Shown piece after piece: positions 32,537 to 40,993 of a stretch of DNA of 64,000 bases. The stretch lies in contig NZ_JAHXZN010000002.1 of NCBI RefSeq assembly GCF_019429485.1, forward strand, positions 434,001-498,000, written 5' to 3'. A program made the translations under genes and the position numbers. The notes under the pieces are model-generated. The model made no database searches, was not told the origin of the DNA, and saw nothing but the letters and a program-made list of their open reading frames with translations. This DNA comes from Sphingomonas citri (lineage in GTDB: Bacteria; Pseudomonadota; Alphaproteobacteria; Sphingomonadales; Sphingomonadaceae). The stretch's first letter is position 1; every line of letters starts with the position of its first letter.

Positions 32537-33945
32537 AGCTTGTAGGCCTTGCGCACCAGCCCGACGGTGAGATCGCGCGCCAGCTCGGCCGCCTCCCAAT
32601 CTTCCAGCCGATGCTCGGCGACGAGCCGCGCGAGATAATGGCAGTCGATCCGCCGCGCGACGTCGTGCCGCGCCGGGATCGAGAGGAAGGCGCGCGTGTC
32701 GTCGTTGAACCCGACGGTGTTGTAGAAGCCCGCGGTCTCGGTGGTCATCTCGCGGTAGCGCATCATGCCCTCGGGCGAATCGTGGAACCACCACGCCGGC
32801 CCCAGCCGCAGGCACGGGTAATGGCCGGCGAGCGGCGCCAGCTCGCGCGCGTAGGTGGTCTCGTCGAGCGTGAAGAGGATCAGCGTGAAGCGCGGGTCGT
32901 TCCCCACGACGTCGAGCAGCGGCTGGAGCGCGCTCACGAAATCGGCGCGCATCGGGATGTCGGCACCCTTGTCGCGGCCGTGGCTCGCGAACAGCTGGCG
33001 GTTGTGGTTGCGGAAGGAGCCGGGATGCAGCTGCATCACCATGCCGTCCTCGACGCTCATCTTCGCCATCTCGGTGAGCATCTGCGCGCGGAACAGCTCG
33101 GCGTCCGCCGCGTCCCAGCCACCGTTCGCGATGCGGCCGAACAGCGCCTCGGCCTCCGCGGCGGAGAGGTTGGCGGTGCGCGCGCTGGGGTGGCCGTGGT
33201 CGGTCGCGGTGGCGCCCGCGGCGCGGAAGTCGGCGCGGCGCTTGCGATGCGCCGCGAGATAGCCCTGCCAGCTCCACACGTCCTCGCCGGTCAGCTCGGC
33301 GAAGCGCGCCATCGCCGGCTGGAACTGCTCGTGCTCGACGTCGATTACGCCGTCGGGGCGATAGGTCGTGACGACGCGTCCGCCCCAGCCCGACTCGCGG
33401 ATCCGACGATGCGACTCGAGCGGATCGTCGGCACCCTCGGTGGTGGCGAGGAACTCGATGCCGAACCGGTCGAACAGCGCGCGCGCGCGGAAGGCGGGCG
33501 TCGCCAGCTGCTCGTTTATACGATCATAGTATAGGTCGGCGGTGCCAGCCTCCAACGCGACGTCGAAGCCGAACACCTCGGCGAAGACATGGTCGAGCCA
33601 CAGCCGCGACGGCGTGCCGCGGAAGAGGTGGTAATGATCCGCGAAGACGCGCCACGCCGCGCGCGGGTCGGTCGCGGGCGTGCCCGCGCGCGAGGGGATG
33701 GCGAGATCGTCGAGCGCGACGCCCTGCGAGTAGAGCATGCGGAAGACGTAGTGATCGGGCGCGAGCAGCAGCTCGGTCGCGTTCTGCCAGCGCGAATCCT
33801 CGGCGAACCAGCGCGGATCGGTGTGCCCGTGCGGGCTGACGATCGGCAGTCCGCCGACCTCGGCATAGAGCGCGCGCGCGATGTCGCGCTGGGTCGAATC
33901 GCTCGGGAACAGCCGGTCGGGGTGGAGGCGGAGCGCTCGGGTCAT
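32533..33945 (-). CDS. uxaC: glucuronate isomerase (uronate isomerase)
   Basis: A 470-residue amidohydrolase-superfamily enzyme converting glucuronate to fructuronate (and galacturonate to tagaturonate). Landmarks: the metal-binding GLPIVSPHGHTDPRWFAED, NATELLLAPDHYVFRML, LSIPARHDVARRIDCHYLARL and WWFHDSPEGMMRYREM. Length matches the family. The ATG (33945) overlaps the uxuA stop (ATGA), and its own stop overlaps the start of uxuB, giving a fully coupled uxuA-uxaC-uxuB block. The paired tagaturonate enzymes (uxaA, uxaB) are absent in this window, so the operon points to glucuronate rather than galacturonate. Confidence 0.95.
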   Translation of the reverse strand: MTRALRLHPDRLFPSDSTQRDIARALYAEVGGLPIVSPHGHTDPRWFAEDSRWQNATELLLAPDHYVFRMLYSQGVALDDLAIPSRAGTPATDPRAAWRVFADHYHLFRGTPSRLWLDHVFAEVFGFDVALEAGTADLYYDRINEQLATPAFRARALFDRFGIEFLATTEGADDPLESHRRIRESGWGGRVVTTYRPDGVIDVEHEQFQPAMARFAELTGEDVWSWQGYLAAHRKRRADFRAAGATATDHGHPSARTANLSAAEAEALFGRIANGGWDAADAELFRAQMLTEMAKMSVEDGMVMQLHPGSFRNHNRQLFASHGRDKGADIPMRADFVSALQPLLDVVGNDPRFTLILFTLDETTYARELAPLAGHYPCLRLGPAWWFHDSPEGMMRYREMTTETAGFYNTVGFNDDTRAFLSIPARHDVARRIDCHYLARLVAEHRLEDWEAAELARDLTVGLVRKAYKL

Positions 33946-35138
33946 GCCAGCGCCCCCGCGCGCGCGTCGGCGGTGGCGTGCGCGACGCCGCGCTCCACGC
34001 CGCGCAGCTCGGCGAGCCCGCGCATCCGGCCGAGCAGCGAGTAGCCGGGATTGGTCACGCGCGAGAGGTCGTCGAGCATCTGGTGTCCGTGATCGGGTCG
34101 CATCGGGATCGAGCGATTCTCGCGCTGCTGGAGGCGGTGGACCGCGGCGACGATCGCGGTCATGCCCGCGTCGCCCTCGAGGTGCGCCGCCTCATGGAAC
34201 GTTCCCCCGCGCGCGTCGCCGCCTTCGCGCTGGACCGAGCGGAGGTGGAGGAAGCCGATCCGATCGCCCAGCCGGTCGACCATGCCGGGCAGATCGTTGT
34301 CGGGTCGCGCCCCGAACGAGCCGGCGCAGAAGCAGAGGCCGTTGGCGCGGCTCGGCACGCGCGCGAACAGGTCGGCGACGTCGGCCTCGGTGCTCACCAC
34401 GCGCGGCAGGCCGAAGAGCGCGAAGGGCGGGTCGTCGGGATGGACCACCAGATGCAGGCCGAGCTCCTCCGCCACCGGGCAGACCGCCTCGAGGAAGGCG
34501 ACGTGATGGGCGTGGAGCGCGGCGGCATCCACCCCATCATAGGTCGCGAGCGCGGCGCGAAAGTCCTCGATCGAGAAGCTCTCCTCGCTGCCCGGCAGGC
34601 CGGCGATGATGTTGCGTGTCAGTCGGCGGCGCGCGTCCTCGTCCATGCCGGCGAGGCGGCGCTCGGCGCGCTCGACCAGGTCGGCGGCATAGTCGCGCTC
34701 GGCGCCGTCGCGGCGCAGCAGGAAGAGGTCGAAGGCGGCGGCCGCCTCATGTTCGTAGCGCAGCGCGCGCGCGCCGTCGGGCAATTCCCAGCCGAGGTCG
34801 GTGCGCGTCCAGTCGAGCACCGGCATGAAATTATAGGTGACGACGCGGATGCCCGCGGCGGCGAGATGGCGAAGGCTGGTGCGATAGGCGTCGACCAGCT
34901 CGTCCCAGCGCGGCCCGCGCGTCTTGATCTCCTCGTGGACGGGCAGGCTCTCCACCACCGTCCAGCCGAGCCCCGCCGCGGCGATCGTGGCGCGCCGCTC
35001 GGCGATCGCCGCCGCGCTCCACACGGCGCCGTTGGGCACCTCGTGCAGCGCGGTGACGACCTCGGTCGCGCCGGTCTGGCGGATGTCGCGCAGCGCGACC
35101 GGGTCGGACGGCCCGAACCAGCGCATCGTCTGCGTCAT
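33942..35138 (-). CDS. uxuA: mannonate dehydratase
   Basis: A 398-residue TIM-barrel dehydratase converting D-mannonate to 2-keto-3-deoxygluconate. Landmarks: the family start MTQTMRWFGPSDPVALRDIR, GATEVVTALHE, VVTYNFMPVLDWTRTDL, LHLVVHPDDPPFALFGLPRV, ANGLCFCAGSFGARPDND and IPMRPDHGHQMLDD. Start: ATG 35138 gives the family N-terminus; an in-frame ATG at 35168, with GAGG eight bases upstream, would add ten residues and is a real alternative. It is first of the three coupled enzyme genes and lies 70 bp after the TonB receptor stop. Confidence 0.93.
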   Translation of the reverse strand: MTQTMRWFGPSDPVALRDIRQTGATEVVTALHEVPNGAVWSAAAIAERRATIAAAGLGWTVVESLPVHEEIKTRGPRWDELVDAYRTSLRHLAAAGIRVVTYNFMPVLDWTRTDLGWELPDGARALRYEHEAAAAFDLFLLRRDGAERDYAADLVERAERRLAGMDEDARRRLTRNIIAGLPGSEESFSIEDFRAALATYDGVDAAALHAHHVAFLEAVCPVAEELGLHLVVHPDDPPFALFGLPRVVSTEADVADLFARVPSRANGLCFCAGSFGARPDNDLPGMVDRLGDRIGFLHLRSVQREGGDARGGTFHEAAHLEGDAGMTAIVAAVHRLQQRENRSIPMRPDHGHQMLDDLSRVTNPGYSLLGRMRGLAELRGVERGVAHATADARAGALA

Positions 35139-35208
35139 CCATCGCACCCGCCCGTCGTGTCGCGCCATCCGCCCGTCCTCGCTGTCGCCCCGAAACATCA
35201 TCCGCGGC

Positions 35209-38200
35209 TCAGAACACGAAATTCACCGCCAGCGCAAAGGTGCGGCCGAAATAGGCGGTGTAGAGCGGGTCCTTGCGCACCGTGTCGACGGTGAGCCGGT
35301 TGGTCTCGTTGGTGATGTTCTGCACTTCCGCGATGAGTTTCACGTTCTCGGTCAGGTTGTACGAGGCCGAGGCGTCGACGAAGATCGAACTAGCGTTCGA
35401 GGTGGAGTCCGCGTCGACCGAGCCGCTCGGCACCGCGGTGAGGAAGGACGAGCGATAGTTCACCGTCGAGCGGATGCTGAAGCGGCTGTCCTCATAATAG
35501 AGCGTGCCGCTCGCGGTCTCCGGCGACAGGCCGACCAGCGGCGCGGTGCGCGAGAGCGTCGGGGAGATGATATAGTTGATGTTCGAGCGCACCCGCGTGA
35601 AGTTGCCCAGCGCGCCGAAGTTCTTGAGGAAGCCCGGCAGGAAGGTGAAAGGCAGCTGCACGTTCGCCTCGAAGCCGCGCAGCGGGCCGCCCGGCGTGTT
35701 GTTGCTGCGCTGGACGGTGAACTGATCGCCGGGGCGCAGCTGCGTGCCGTTGAGCAGCGACAGCGGCAGACCGATGTCCTGGAAGGCGACGCTGGCGCTG
35801 GTCGTCTGAATGTAGGTCTCGATGTTCTTGTAGAAATACGCCACCGACAGCAGCGAGCCCGGGCGGAAATACCATTCCAGCGCGGCGTCGAACGTGTTGG
35901 CGCGAATGGGGTCGAGGAACGGGTTGCTGAACGAGGCGGTCTGGATCACCAGGTTGGCCGACCCCGAGGGGATCAGCTGCCCGTAGGACGGCCGCGACAT
36001 CACGCGCGCCGCGGAGAGGCGTGCGATCAGGTCGGGCGTGACGTCCAGCGCCAGGTTCATCGACGGCAGCCAGTCCTCGTAGGAGCGGCCCACCTCGGAA
36101 ATCACGTAGCGCGACGGGTAGGTCGACCCCGCCGGCGCGGCGGTGGTGATGGGGCCGTAGGTATCGAGGCTGGTGTGGACGTAGCGCACGCCCGCGTCGC
36201 CGCGCAGCGTGACCGGCAGGATGTCCTGCGTGTCGAACTTCACCATGAAATAGCCCGACTTGTACTTCTCGTCGACGCCGCCGTAGGTGCCCTTGGCGCA
36301 TTCGATGCTGCAATAGACGTAGCTGTCGAGCCCAACCGCGTCGCGGAACTTGTCCGGATCGATCGAGACGAAGTCCTGCAGCTGGCCGTCGAGATTCTTG
36401 CCGATCCCGGTGGTGGTGAAGGTGATGTCGGCGAGCGAGACGCCGGTCGGCAGCGCCAGCGGGTTGTTGGTGGCGAGCTGGCGCTCGCGCGCGGTATATT
36501 TGTTGGTACGATACTGGCCGCCGAACTGGACGGTGAAGCCCTGCGCCGGCTTCCAGTCGCCGTTGAGCTCGAACGTCTTGCTGACGATCGTGTTGCGGCG
36601 GATGAAGTTGGAGAGCTGCCCGCGCTGGTCGCCGTTGGCGAGCGGCGGGCCGTATTGGAACAGGGTCGGGTCGGTCGTGTCGATGCCGTAGCCGATCTTG
36701 GGAATGTCGGGATTGTCGCGGAAGTCGATCGACCAATTGCGGCTGTCGTTCGAGTCGATCGCCACCTGCAGGCGGTTCACGTCCAGTCGCGATTCGTTGA
36801 TGCCGGCGAGACCGAACACGCGGAAGCTGTCGGAGAAGCGATGGTCGAAGTTGAAATTGGCCTGCTTATACTCGGAGGTGAAGCGCTCGCTCTGCATCTC
36901 CGAGCGCAGGTCGACGCCGTCGAACAGGCCGTGGATCAGCGAGCCATTGTCATCGACCTCGATCTCGCGCACCGAGGTGAGCGGCTGGCCGTTGTTCGAG
37001 ATCGCGCGGCCGAACGAGCGCGCGTCGAAATAGGTGTCGAGCCGGTCGACCTTGAAGCGCGAGTAGAGCCCGTCGAGCGAGATGTCGGTATTGTCGCTCG
37101 GCTTCCACTGGAAGGTCAGCGAACCGGCGAGACGCTGCTGGTCCTGGCTGCTGCGCACCGGGCGCGGCAGGCGCGGCAGGTAGACGCCGCCGCCCGGCCG
37201 GCCGTTCACGCCGGTGCGGCTCATGATGTAATCATAGGTCGCCTGGTTGCCGGTGCGCGGGTTGTTGGTGCTGCAATTGTTGGCGTCCGAGCCGATCGAG
37301 GCGCCGCTCGGCTGGGTATAACCGACGCCGGGGCTGGTCACCGCGCCGCCCTTATAAGTGTAGCCCACGGGCGTGCAGAAGGGGAAGATCACGCCCGCGT
37401 TGGCGCTGCCGGTCGGCTGGGCCAGGCCGTAGACCGTGGTCGGCACGACATCGACCGCCGAATAGGCATATTCGTCGATACGGCGCTTCGAATAGGCCAC
37501 GCTGGCGAGCACGCCGAACGTGTCGCCGAACTGCTTGGAAACGAGCGCCGACAGGCGCGGGTCGACGTCCTTCTTGATGTCGTTGTAGATCCCGCGCGCG
37601 GTGCCGGAGAAGACGAACGACTTCTTCTGGTCGAACGGCTTAGGGGCGCGGAGGTCGACCGTCGCGCCGAGCGAGCCCTCCTCGACGTCGGCCGAGGTGG
37701 TCTTGCGCACCGACAGCGCCGAGAAGATCTCGGTCGGGAAGGTCACGAAGTCGAACGAGCGGCCGGTGGCGACGCCGCCGCGGATGTCGCTGCCGCTGAC
37801 CTGCGACACGCCCTCCATGCCGTTGATGCGGACGCGCGTGAACTGCGCGCCGAGGCCGCGCACCGAGATGTTGCGCCCCTCGCCGCCGTCGCCGCGGGAC
37901 AGCGCCACGCCGGGGATGCGCTGCATCGACTCGGCGAGGTTCGAATCGGGGAACTTGCCGATGTCCTCGGCGACGATGCTGTCGACCGCGGCGGTCTCGG
38001 CGCGCTTCTGGTTGAGCGCGCTGTTGAGCGAGGCGCGGAAGCCGGTGACGACGATGTCGTTGATCTGCGCCTCGCCGCCTTCCTGCACGGGCGATTGCGT
38101 GCCCTGCGCGTCGGTCGCGGGGGGAGCGGCGGGGGCGCCGGCGGAGACGACGTCGCCGGTGGCGGAGGGTGGCGGCTGGTCCTGCGACGTGGCCTGTGCG

Positions 38201-38274
38201 GCGGCGGCGCCCGCGATCAGCGCAGCGAACGCGCTCGACGACACGAACAGAGCGCATTTGTGGCGACGGTGCAT
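35209..38274 (-). CDS. TonB-dependent receptor (carbohydrate-uptake type) heading the glucuronate operon
   Basis: A 1021-residue outer membrane receptor. Signal peptide MHRRHKCALFVSSSAFAALI (ending AAAAQ), a linker, TonB-box-like INDIVVTGFRASLNSALNQK, a plug (SIVAEDIGKFPDSNLAESMQ; RIPGVALSRGDGGEGRNISV; ADVEEGSLGATVDLRAPKPF) and a barrel ending TFALAVNFVF with terminal Phe. The SLNSALNQKRA..IGKFPDSNLAE start is typical of the large oligosaccharide receptors of Caulobacter, Xanthomonas and sphingomonads. It is promoter-proximal in the operon with uxuA, uxaC, uxuB and the permease, so uronate-containing oligosaccharides are the likely cargo. GGAGAGGGG precedes the ATG. Two operator-like palindromes lie ~115-140 bp upstream. 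Confidence 0.92.
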   Translation of the reverse strand: MHRRHKCALFVSSSAFAALIAGAAAAQATSQDQPPPSATGDVVSAGAPAAPPATDAQGTQSPVQEGGEAQINDIVVTGFRASLNSALNQKRAETAAVDSIVAEDIGKFPDSNLAESMQRIPGVALSRGDGGEGRNISVRGLGAQFTRVRINGMEGVSQVSGSDIRGGVATGRSFDFVTFPTEIFSALSVRKTTSADVEEGSLGATVDLRAPKPFDQKKSFVFSGTARGIYNDIKKDVDPRLSALVSKQFGDTFGVLASVAYSKRRIDEYAYSAVDVVPTTVYGLAQPTGSANAGVIFPFCTPVGYTYKGGAVTSPGVGYTQPSGASIGSDANNCSTNNPRTGNQATYDYIMSRTGVNGRPGGGVYLPRLPRPVRSSQDQQRLAGSLTFQWKPSDNTDISLDGLYSRFKVDRLDTYFDARSFGRAISNNGQPLTSVREIEVDDNGSLIHGLFDGVDLRSEMQSERFTSEYKQANFNFDHRFSDSFRVFGLAGINESRLDVNRLQVAIDSNDSRNWSIDFRDNPDIPKIGYGIDTTDPTLFQYGPPLANGDQRGQLSNFIRRNTIVSKTFELNGDWKPAQGFTVQFGGQYRTNKYTARERQLATNNPLALPTGVSLADITFTTTGIGKNLDGQLQDFVSIDPDKFRDAVGLDSYVYCSIECAKGTYGGVDEKYKSGYFMVKFDTQDILPVTLRGDAGVRYVHTSLDTYGPITTAAPAGSTYPSRYVISEVGRSYEDWLPSMNLALDVTPDLIARLSAARVMSRPSYGQLIPSGSANLVIQTASFSNPFLDPIRANTFDAALEWYFRPGSLLSVAYFYKNIETYIQTTSASVAFQDIGLPLSLLNGTQLRPGDQFTVQRSNNTPGGPLRGFEANVQLPFTFLPGFLKNFGALGNFTRVRSNINYIISPTLSRTAPLVGLSPETASGTLYYEDSRFSIRSTVNYRSSFLTAVPSGSVDADSTSNASSIFVDASASYNLTENVKLIAEVQNITNETNRLTVDTVRKDPLYTAYFGRTFALAVNFVF

Positions 38275-38389
38275 GCCCACATCCCCTCTCCAATATGCGC
38301 ACGCTCGTCTCAGGCTCGCTGTGCGCCGGTGGTGCCGCCGCCGTCTGTGCGGCATGCGGTCGATGCGAGAGAGCTAACAGTTGCGAACC

Positions 38390-38412
38390 TGTCTGGCAAC
38401 TGGCCTGACCAG
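38390..38412. promoter_or_regulatory. tandem operator-like palindromes before the TonB receptor/uxu operon
   Basis: TGTCTGGCA (38390-38398) is followed by the perfect palindrome CTGGCCTGACCAG (38400-38412), centres 12 bp apart, about one helical turn. The second resembles FadR-class GntR sites built on GGTC/GACC-like half-sites. The same two motifs occur at 39311-39344 on the other side of the GntR gene. Probable binding sites of that regulator. Confidence 0.6.
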
Positions 38413-38462
38413 ATTGTAGGAAAAGGAGTGCTTAATTCCTCCCCGCCCTGAGGGGGGGCTTG

Positions 38463-39197
38463 TTACACCGTCCGCCGCGCCAAAGCGCGGCGGCGCTGGT
38501 CAGTCTCCTTGCGCGCGCGCTCCACCGCTTCGGTCTCGGTGACGTCGAGCAGATAGTCGATGACGCGGCTGAGATGGTCGCGCATGGCGTTGCGCGCGTC
38601 GATCGGCGAGCGCGCCTCCAGCGCGGCGAGAATACGGCCATGCTCGGCGAGCCGGCTCTCGGTGCGGAGGCTCCCCGCCTTCAGCAGCACCTCGCGCGCC
38701 AGTGGCGAGCGGAAGCGCATGTCCCAAAAGTCGGTCACCGCCGAGATGATCACGGCGTTGCCCGTCGCCTCGGCGATGGCGATGTGGAAGCGGCGGTCGG
38801 CGTCCTCCGCCACCTCGTCGCGCGCCATGTCGCTCAGCAGGCCGCGCAACTCGGCGAGCTGCTCGGCGTCGATCTCGGTCGCCGCCACCGCCGCCACCTC
38901 GCCCTCGAGCAGGCGGCGCGCCTCGGTGATCTCGAACGCGCCGATGTCGAGCTCCTGTTCGACGTGCGGCGTCGCGGCGGCGAGCACGAACACGCCCGAG
39001 CCCTTGCGCGCCTCCACCAGCCCCTGCATCTCGAGCGCGATCATCGCCTCGCGGATCGTCGGCCGGCTCACGCCGAACCGCTCGGTCAGGTCGCGCTCGG
39101 CCGGCAGCCGCGCGCCGACGGGATAGACGCCCGCGGCGATGTCGGCGACGATCGACTGCACGATCCTGCGGTACAATTTGCCGCCATGCTCGGCCAC
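38463..39197 (-). CDS. GntR-family (FCD/FadR type) transcriptional regulator of the hexuronate genes
   Basis: A 244-residue repressor-type protein. N-terminal winged helix: LYRRIVQSIVADIAAGVYPV, GARLPAERDLTERFGVSRPT, IREAMIALEMQGLVEARKGS. The C-terminal FCD effector domain has the metal-binding pattern with Asp and His in RRFHIAIAEATGN and AMRDHLSRVIDYLL. The GTG start (39197) has GAGGAG nine bases upstream. It lies between the TonB receptor/uxu operon and the divergent DUF1080 operon; palindromes flank it on both sides, so it probably senses an uronate-pathway intermediate and represses both operons and itself. Ligand inferred, not seen. Confidence 0.9.
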   Translation of the reverse strand: MAEHGGKLYRRIVQSIVADIAAGVYPVGARLPAERDLTERFGVSRPTIREAMIALEMQGLVEARKGSGVFVLAAATPHVEQELDIGAFEITEARRLLEGEVAAVAATEIDAEQLAELRGLLSDMARDEVAEDADRRFHIAIAEATGNAVIISAVTDFWDMRFRSPLAREVLLKAGSLRTESRLAEHGRILAALEARSPIDARNAMRDHLSRVIDYLLDVTETEAVERARKETDQRRRALARRTV

Positions 39198-39310
39198 GCG
39201 CGTCAGCTCCTCAGCGCCGCGACGCGCCCGTTCCGCCGCTCCCGCATCGCGTGTTCCTCGACCTGACGGGCCGGCGCGTCAAGCCTTCTCGGCAGCTCGC
39301 CACGGCAAAA

Positions 39311-39344
39311 TGTCTGACACTGGTCTTGCATGTGGCCCGACCAC
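39311..39344. promoter_or_regulatory. tandem operator-like palindromes in the gntR / DUF1080 divergent region
   Basis: TGTCTGACA (39311-39319) and the perfect palindrome GTGGCCCGACCAC (39332-39344), centres 23 bp apart, about two helical turns. They lie 80-115 bp upstream of the DUF1080 gene and 115-150 bp upstream of gntR. The same motifs occur at 38390-38412. Likely site of control of the plus-strand operon and of autoregulation. Confidence 0.6.
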
Positions 39345-39424
39345 GTTCTACGCCTAGCTCCGAGAGTGCCGCCTCCGGTATGCCCGGCGAGTGGACACCC
39401 AAGCCATGATCGAGGGGAGAGACG

Positions 39425-40831
39425 GTGGTTCGCACACTCGCGTTGCTGGCGCTGACGGCATGGTCGTCGGCCACCCTCCCCGCCGTCGCGACGGCCCAGT
39501 CGGCGCCGGCGCGCAGCGCCGCCGCGCCATGGCAAGCCCTGATGCCCAAGCCCGGCCTCGCCGGCTGGCACCGCACCGGCGGCAACGCCACCTATGAAGT
39601 GGTCGGCGACGAGCTGGTCGGCCGCGCGGTGGTCGGCAAGGGCAACAGCTGGCTCGTCTCGGACCAGCTCTACGGCGACTTCATCGTCGAGTTCGACGCC
39701 AAGACCGACCCGACGCTCAACTCGGGCATGATGATCCGCGGCCAGAGCCGCCCCGATTACCGCAACGGCGTCGTCTTCGGCTATCAGGCCGAGATCGACC
39801 CCTCGTCGCGCGCGTGGAGCGCCGGCCTATACGACGAGCAGCGGCGCCAATGGCTCTACACGCTCGGGCGCAACGAGGCGGCGCGCAAGGCCTTCCGCTC
39901 GAGCGACTGGAACCATTATCGCGTGGAGGCGATCGGCAACCGGCTGCGCACCTTCGTCAACGGCGTGCCCGCCGCCGACATCGTCGACGACACCGACGCG
40001 CGCGGCTTCCTCGCCTTCCAGGTCCACGCGCTGCCCGACGACGTCGCCGCCAAGGGGCCAGAGGTGCGGTTCAAGGGCCTGCGCATCATCACGCAGGACC
40101 CGAAGCGCTACGCCATGCCCGAGAACAGCCTCGAGCAGCAGGGCTGGCAGTCGAACGCGCTCACCGCGGCCGAGCGCCGCGCCGGCTGGACCCTGCTGTG
40201 GGACGGGCGCTCGTCGAAAGGCTGGCGCGCGGCCAAGGGCGGCGGCTTCCCGGCGCACGGCTGGACCATGGCCAACGGTGTGCTGACGGTCGAGAAGAGC
40301 GCGACCGAGGCGGCGCGTGGCGGCGACATCGCTACGGCGGCGACCTACCAGGATTTCGAGCTGTCCGTCGACTTCCGCCTCTCCGAGGGCGCGAACAGCG
40401 GGATCAAATATCTGCTGCCGCCGGGGCCGAACGGCGGCGTGTCGAACGTCGGCTTCGAGTATCAGCTGCTCGACGATGCGCGCCACCCCGACGCCAAGAT
40501 GGGGCGCGACGGCAACCGCACGCTCGCCTCGCTGTACGACCTGATCCCGGCGCGCAACCTCTCGGACCCGGACAGCCCGGGCAAGCGCGCCAACCCGCCG
40601 GGCGAGTGGAACCGCGCCACCGTGCTGGTGCGCGGCAACCACGTCGAGCACTGGCTCAACGGCTTCAAGGTGGTCGAGTATGAGCGCGGCTCGGCCGAGC
40701 TGAAGGCGCTGATCGCGCAGAGCAAGTTCGCGAAAGCCGCAGGCTTCGGCGAGACCGCGGACGGCGCCATCCTGCTGCAGGACCACGGCGACAAGGTCGA
40801 CTTCCGCTCGATAAAGCTGCGCAGGTTCTGA
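39425..40831 (+). CDS. secreted protein with two DUF1080 (3-keto-disaccharide hydrolase-type) domains
   Basis: A 468-residue exported protein: signal peptide VRTLALLALTAWSSATLP ending in VATAQ, then two concanavalin-like DUF1080 domains. Domain 1 (~40-225): FIVEFDAKTDPTLNSGMMIR, WNHYRVEAIGNRLRTFVNGV. Domain 2 (~245-468): FELSVDFRLSEGANSGIKYL, GEWNRATVLVRGNHVEHWLN, ILLQDHGDKVDFRSIKLR. The family is linked to hydrolysis of 3-keto-glycosides, made by flavin- or NAD-dependent sugar oxidases. Gfo/Idh/MocA oxidoreductases follow in the same operon, which fits oxidation at C3 and cleavage in the periplasm. The start is a GTG with GGGGAGAG just upstream. Confidence 0.85.
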   Translation: MVRTLALLALTAWSSATLPAVATAQSAPARSAAAPWQALMPKPGLAGWHRTGGNATYEVVGDELVGRAVVGKGNSWLVSDQLYGDFIVEFDAKTDPTLNSGMMIRGQSRPDYRNGVVFGYQAEIDPSSRAWSAGLYDEQRRQWLYTLGRNEAARKAFRSSDWNHYRVEAIGNRLRTFVNGVPAADIVDDTDARGFLAFQVHALPDDVAAKGPEVRFKGLRIITQDPKRYAMPENSLEQQGWQSNALTAAERRAGWTLLWDGRSSKGWRAAKGGGFPAHGWTMANGVLTVEKSATEAARGGDIATAATYQDFELSVDFRLSEGANSGIKYLLPPGPNGGVSNVGFEYQLLDDARHPDAKMGRDGNRTLASLYDLIPARNLSDPDSPGKRANPPGEWNRATVLVRGNHVEHWLNGFKVVEYERGSAELKALIAQSKFAKAAGFGETADGAILLQDHGDKVDFRSIKLRRF

Positions 40832-40862
40832 TGGTCGATCGATGACTTCTTCGAGTACCACC

Positions 40863-40946
40863 ATCCCGGCGCACGCTCGGGTCCAGGTGGAAGACGACGG
40901 TGAGTCTCACCACGGCTTTCCCAACTGGGCCCCGGCGTTCGCGGGG
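40863..40946. repeat. intergenic palindromic repeat, family C, copy 2
   Basis: An ~84-bp unit with a left REP (CCCGGCGCACGCTCGGG), spacer starting TCCAGGTGGAA, and a right REP CCCCGGCGTTCGCGGGG after CCCAACTGGG. It lies 31 bp after the DUF1080 stop, inside the operon, before the first oxidoreductase gene. Confidence 0.7.
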
Positions 40947-40993
40947 CGGCGACCGAGCGCTAGGAACACAAGCACCCCAGGGGAGGCATCACG

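Noticed and set aside
34924..38451. Plus-strand open frame of 1175 codons over the TonB receptor
   Set aside because: Antisense shadow of the receptor; no signal peptide, no domain and repetitive Arg/Ala/Val content.
38438..38459. CCTCCCCGCCCTGAGGGGGGG as terminator of gntR
   Set aside because: The stem is imperfect and no T-tract follows on the minus strand; it may be a fragment of repeat family B.
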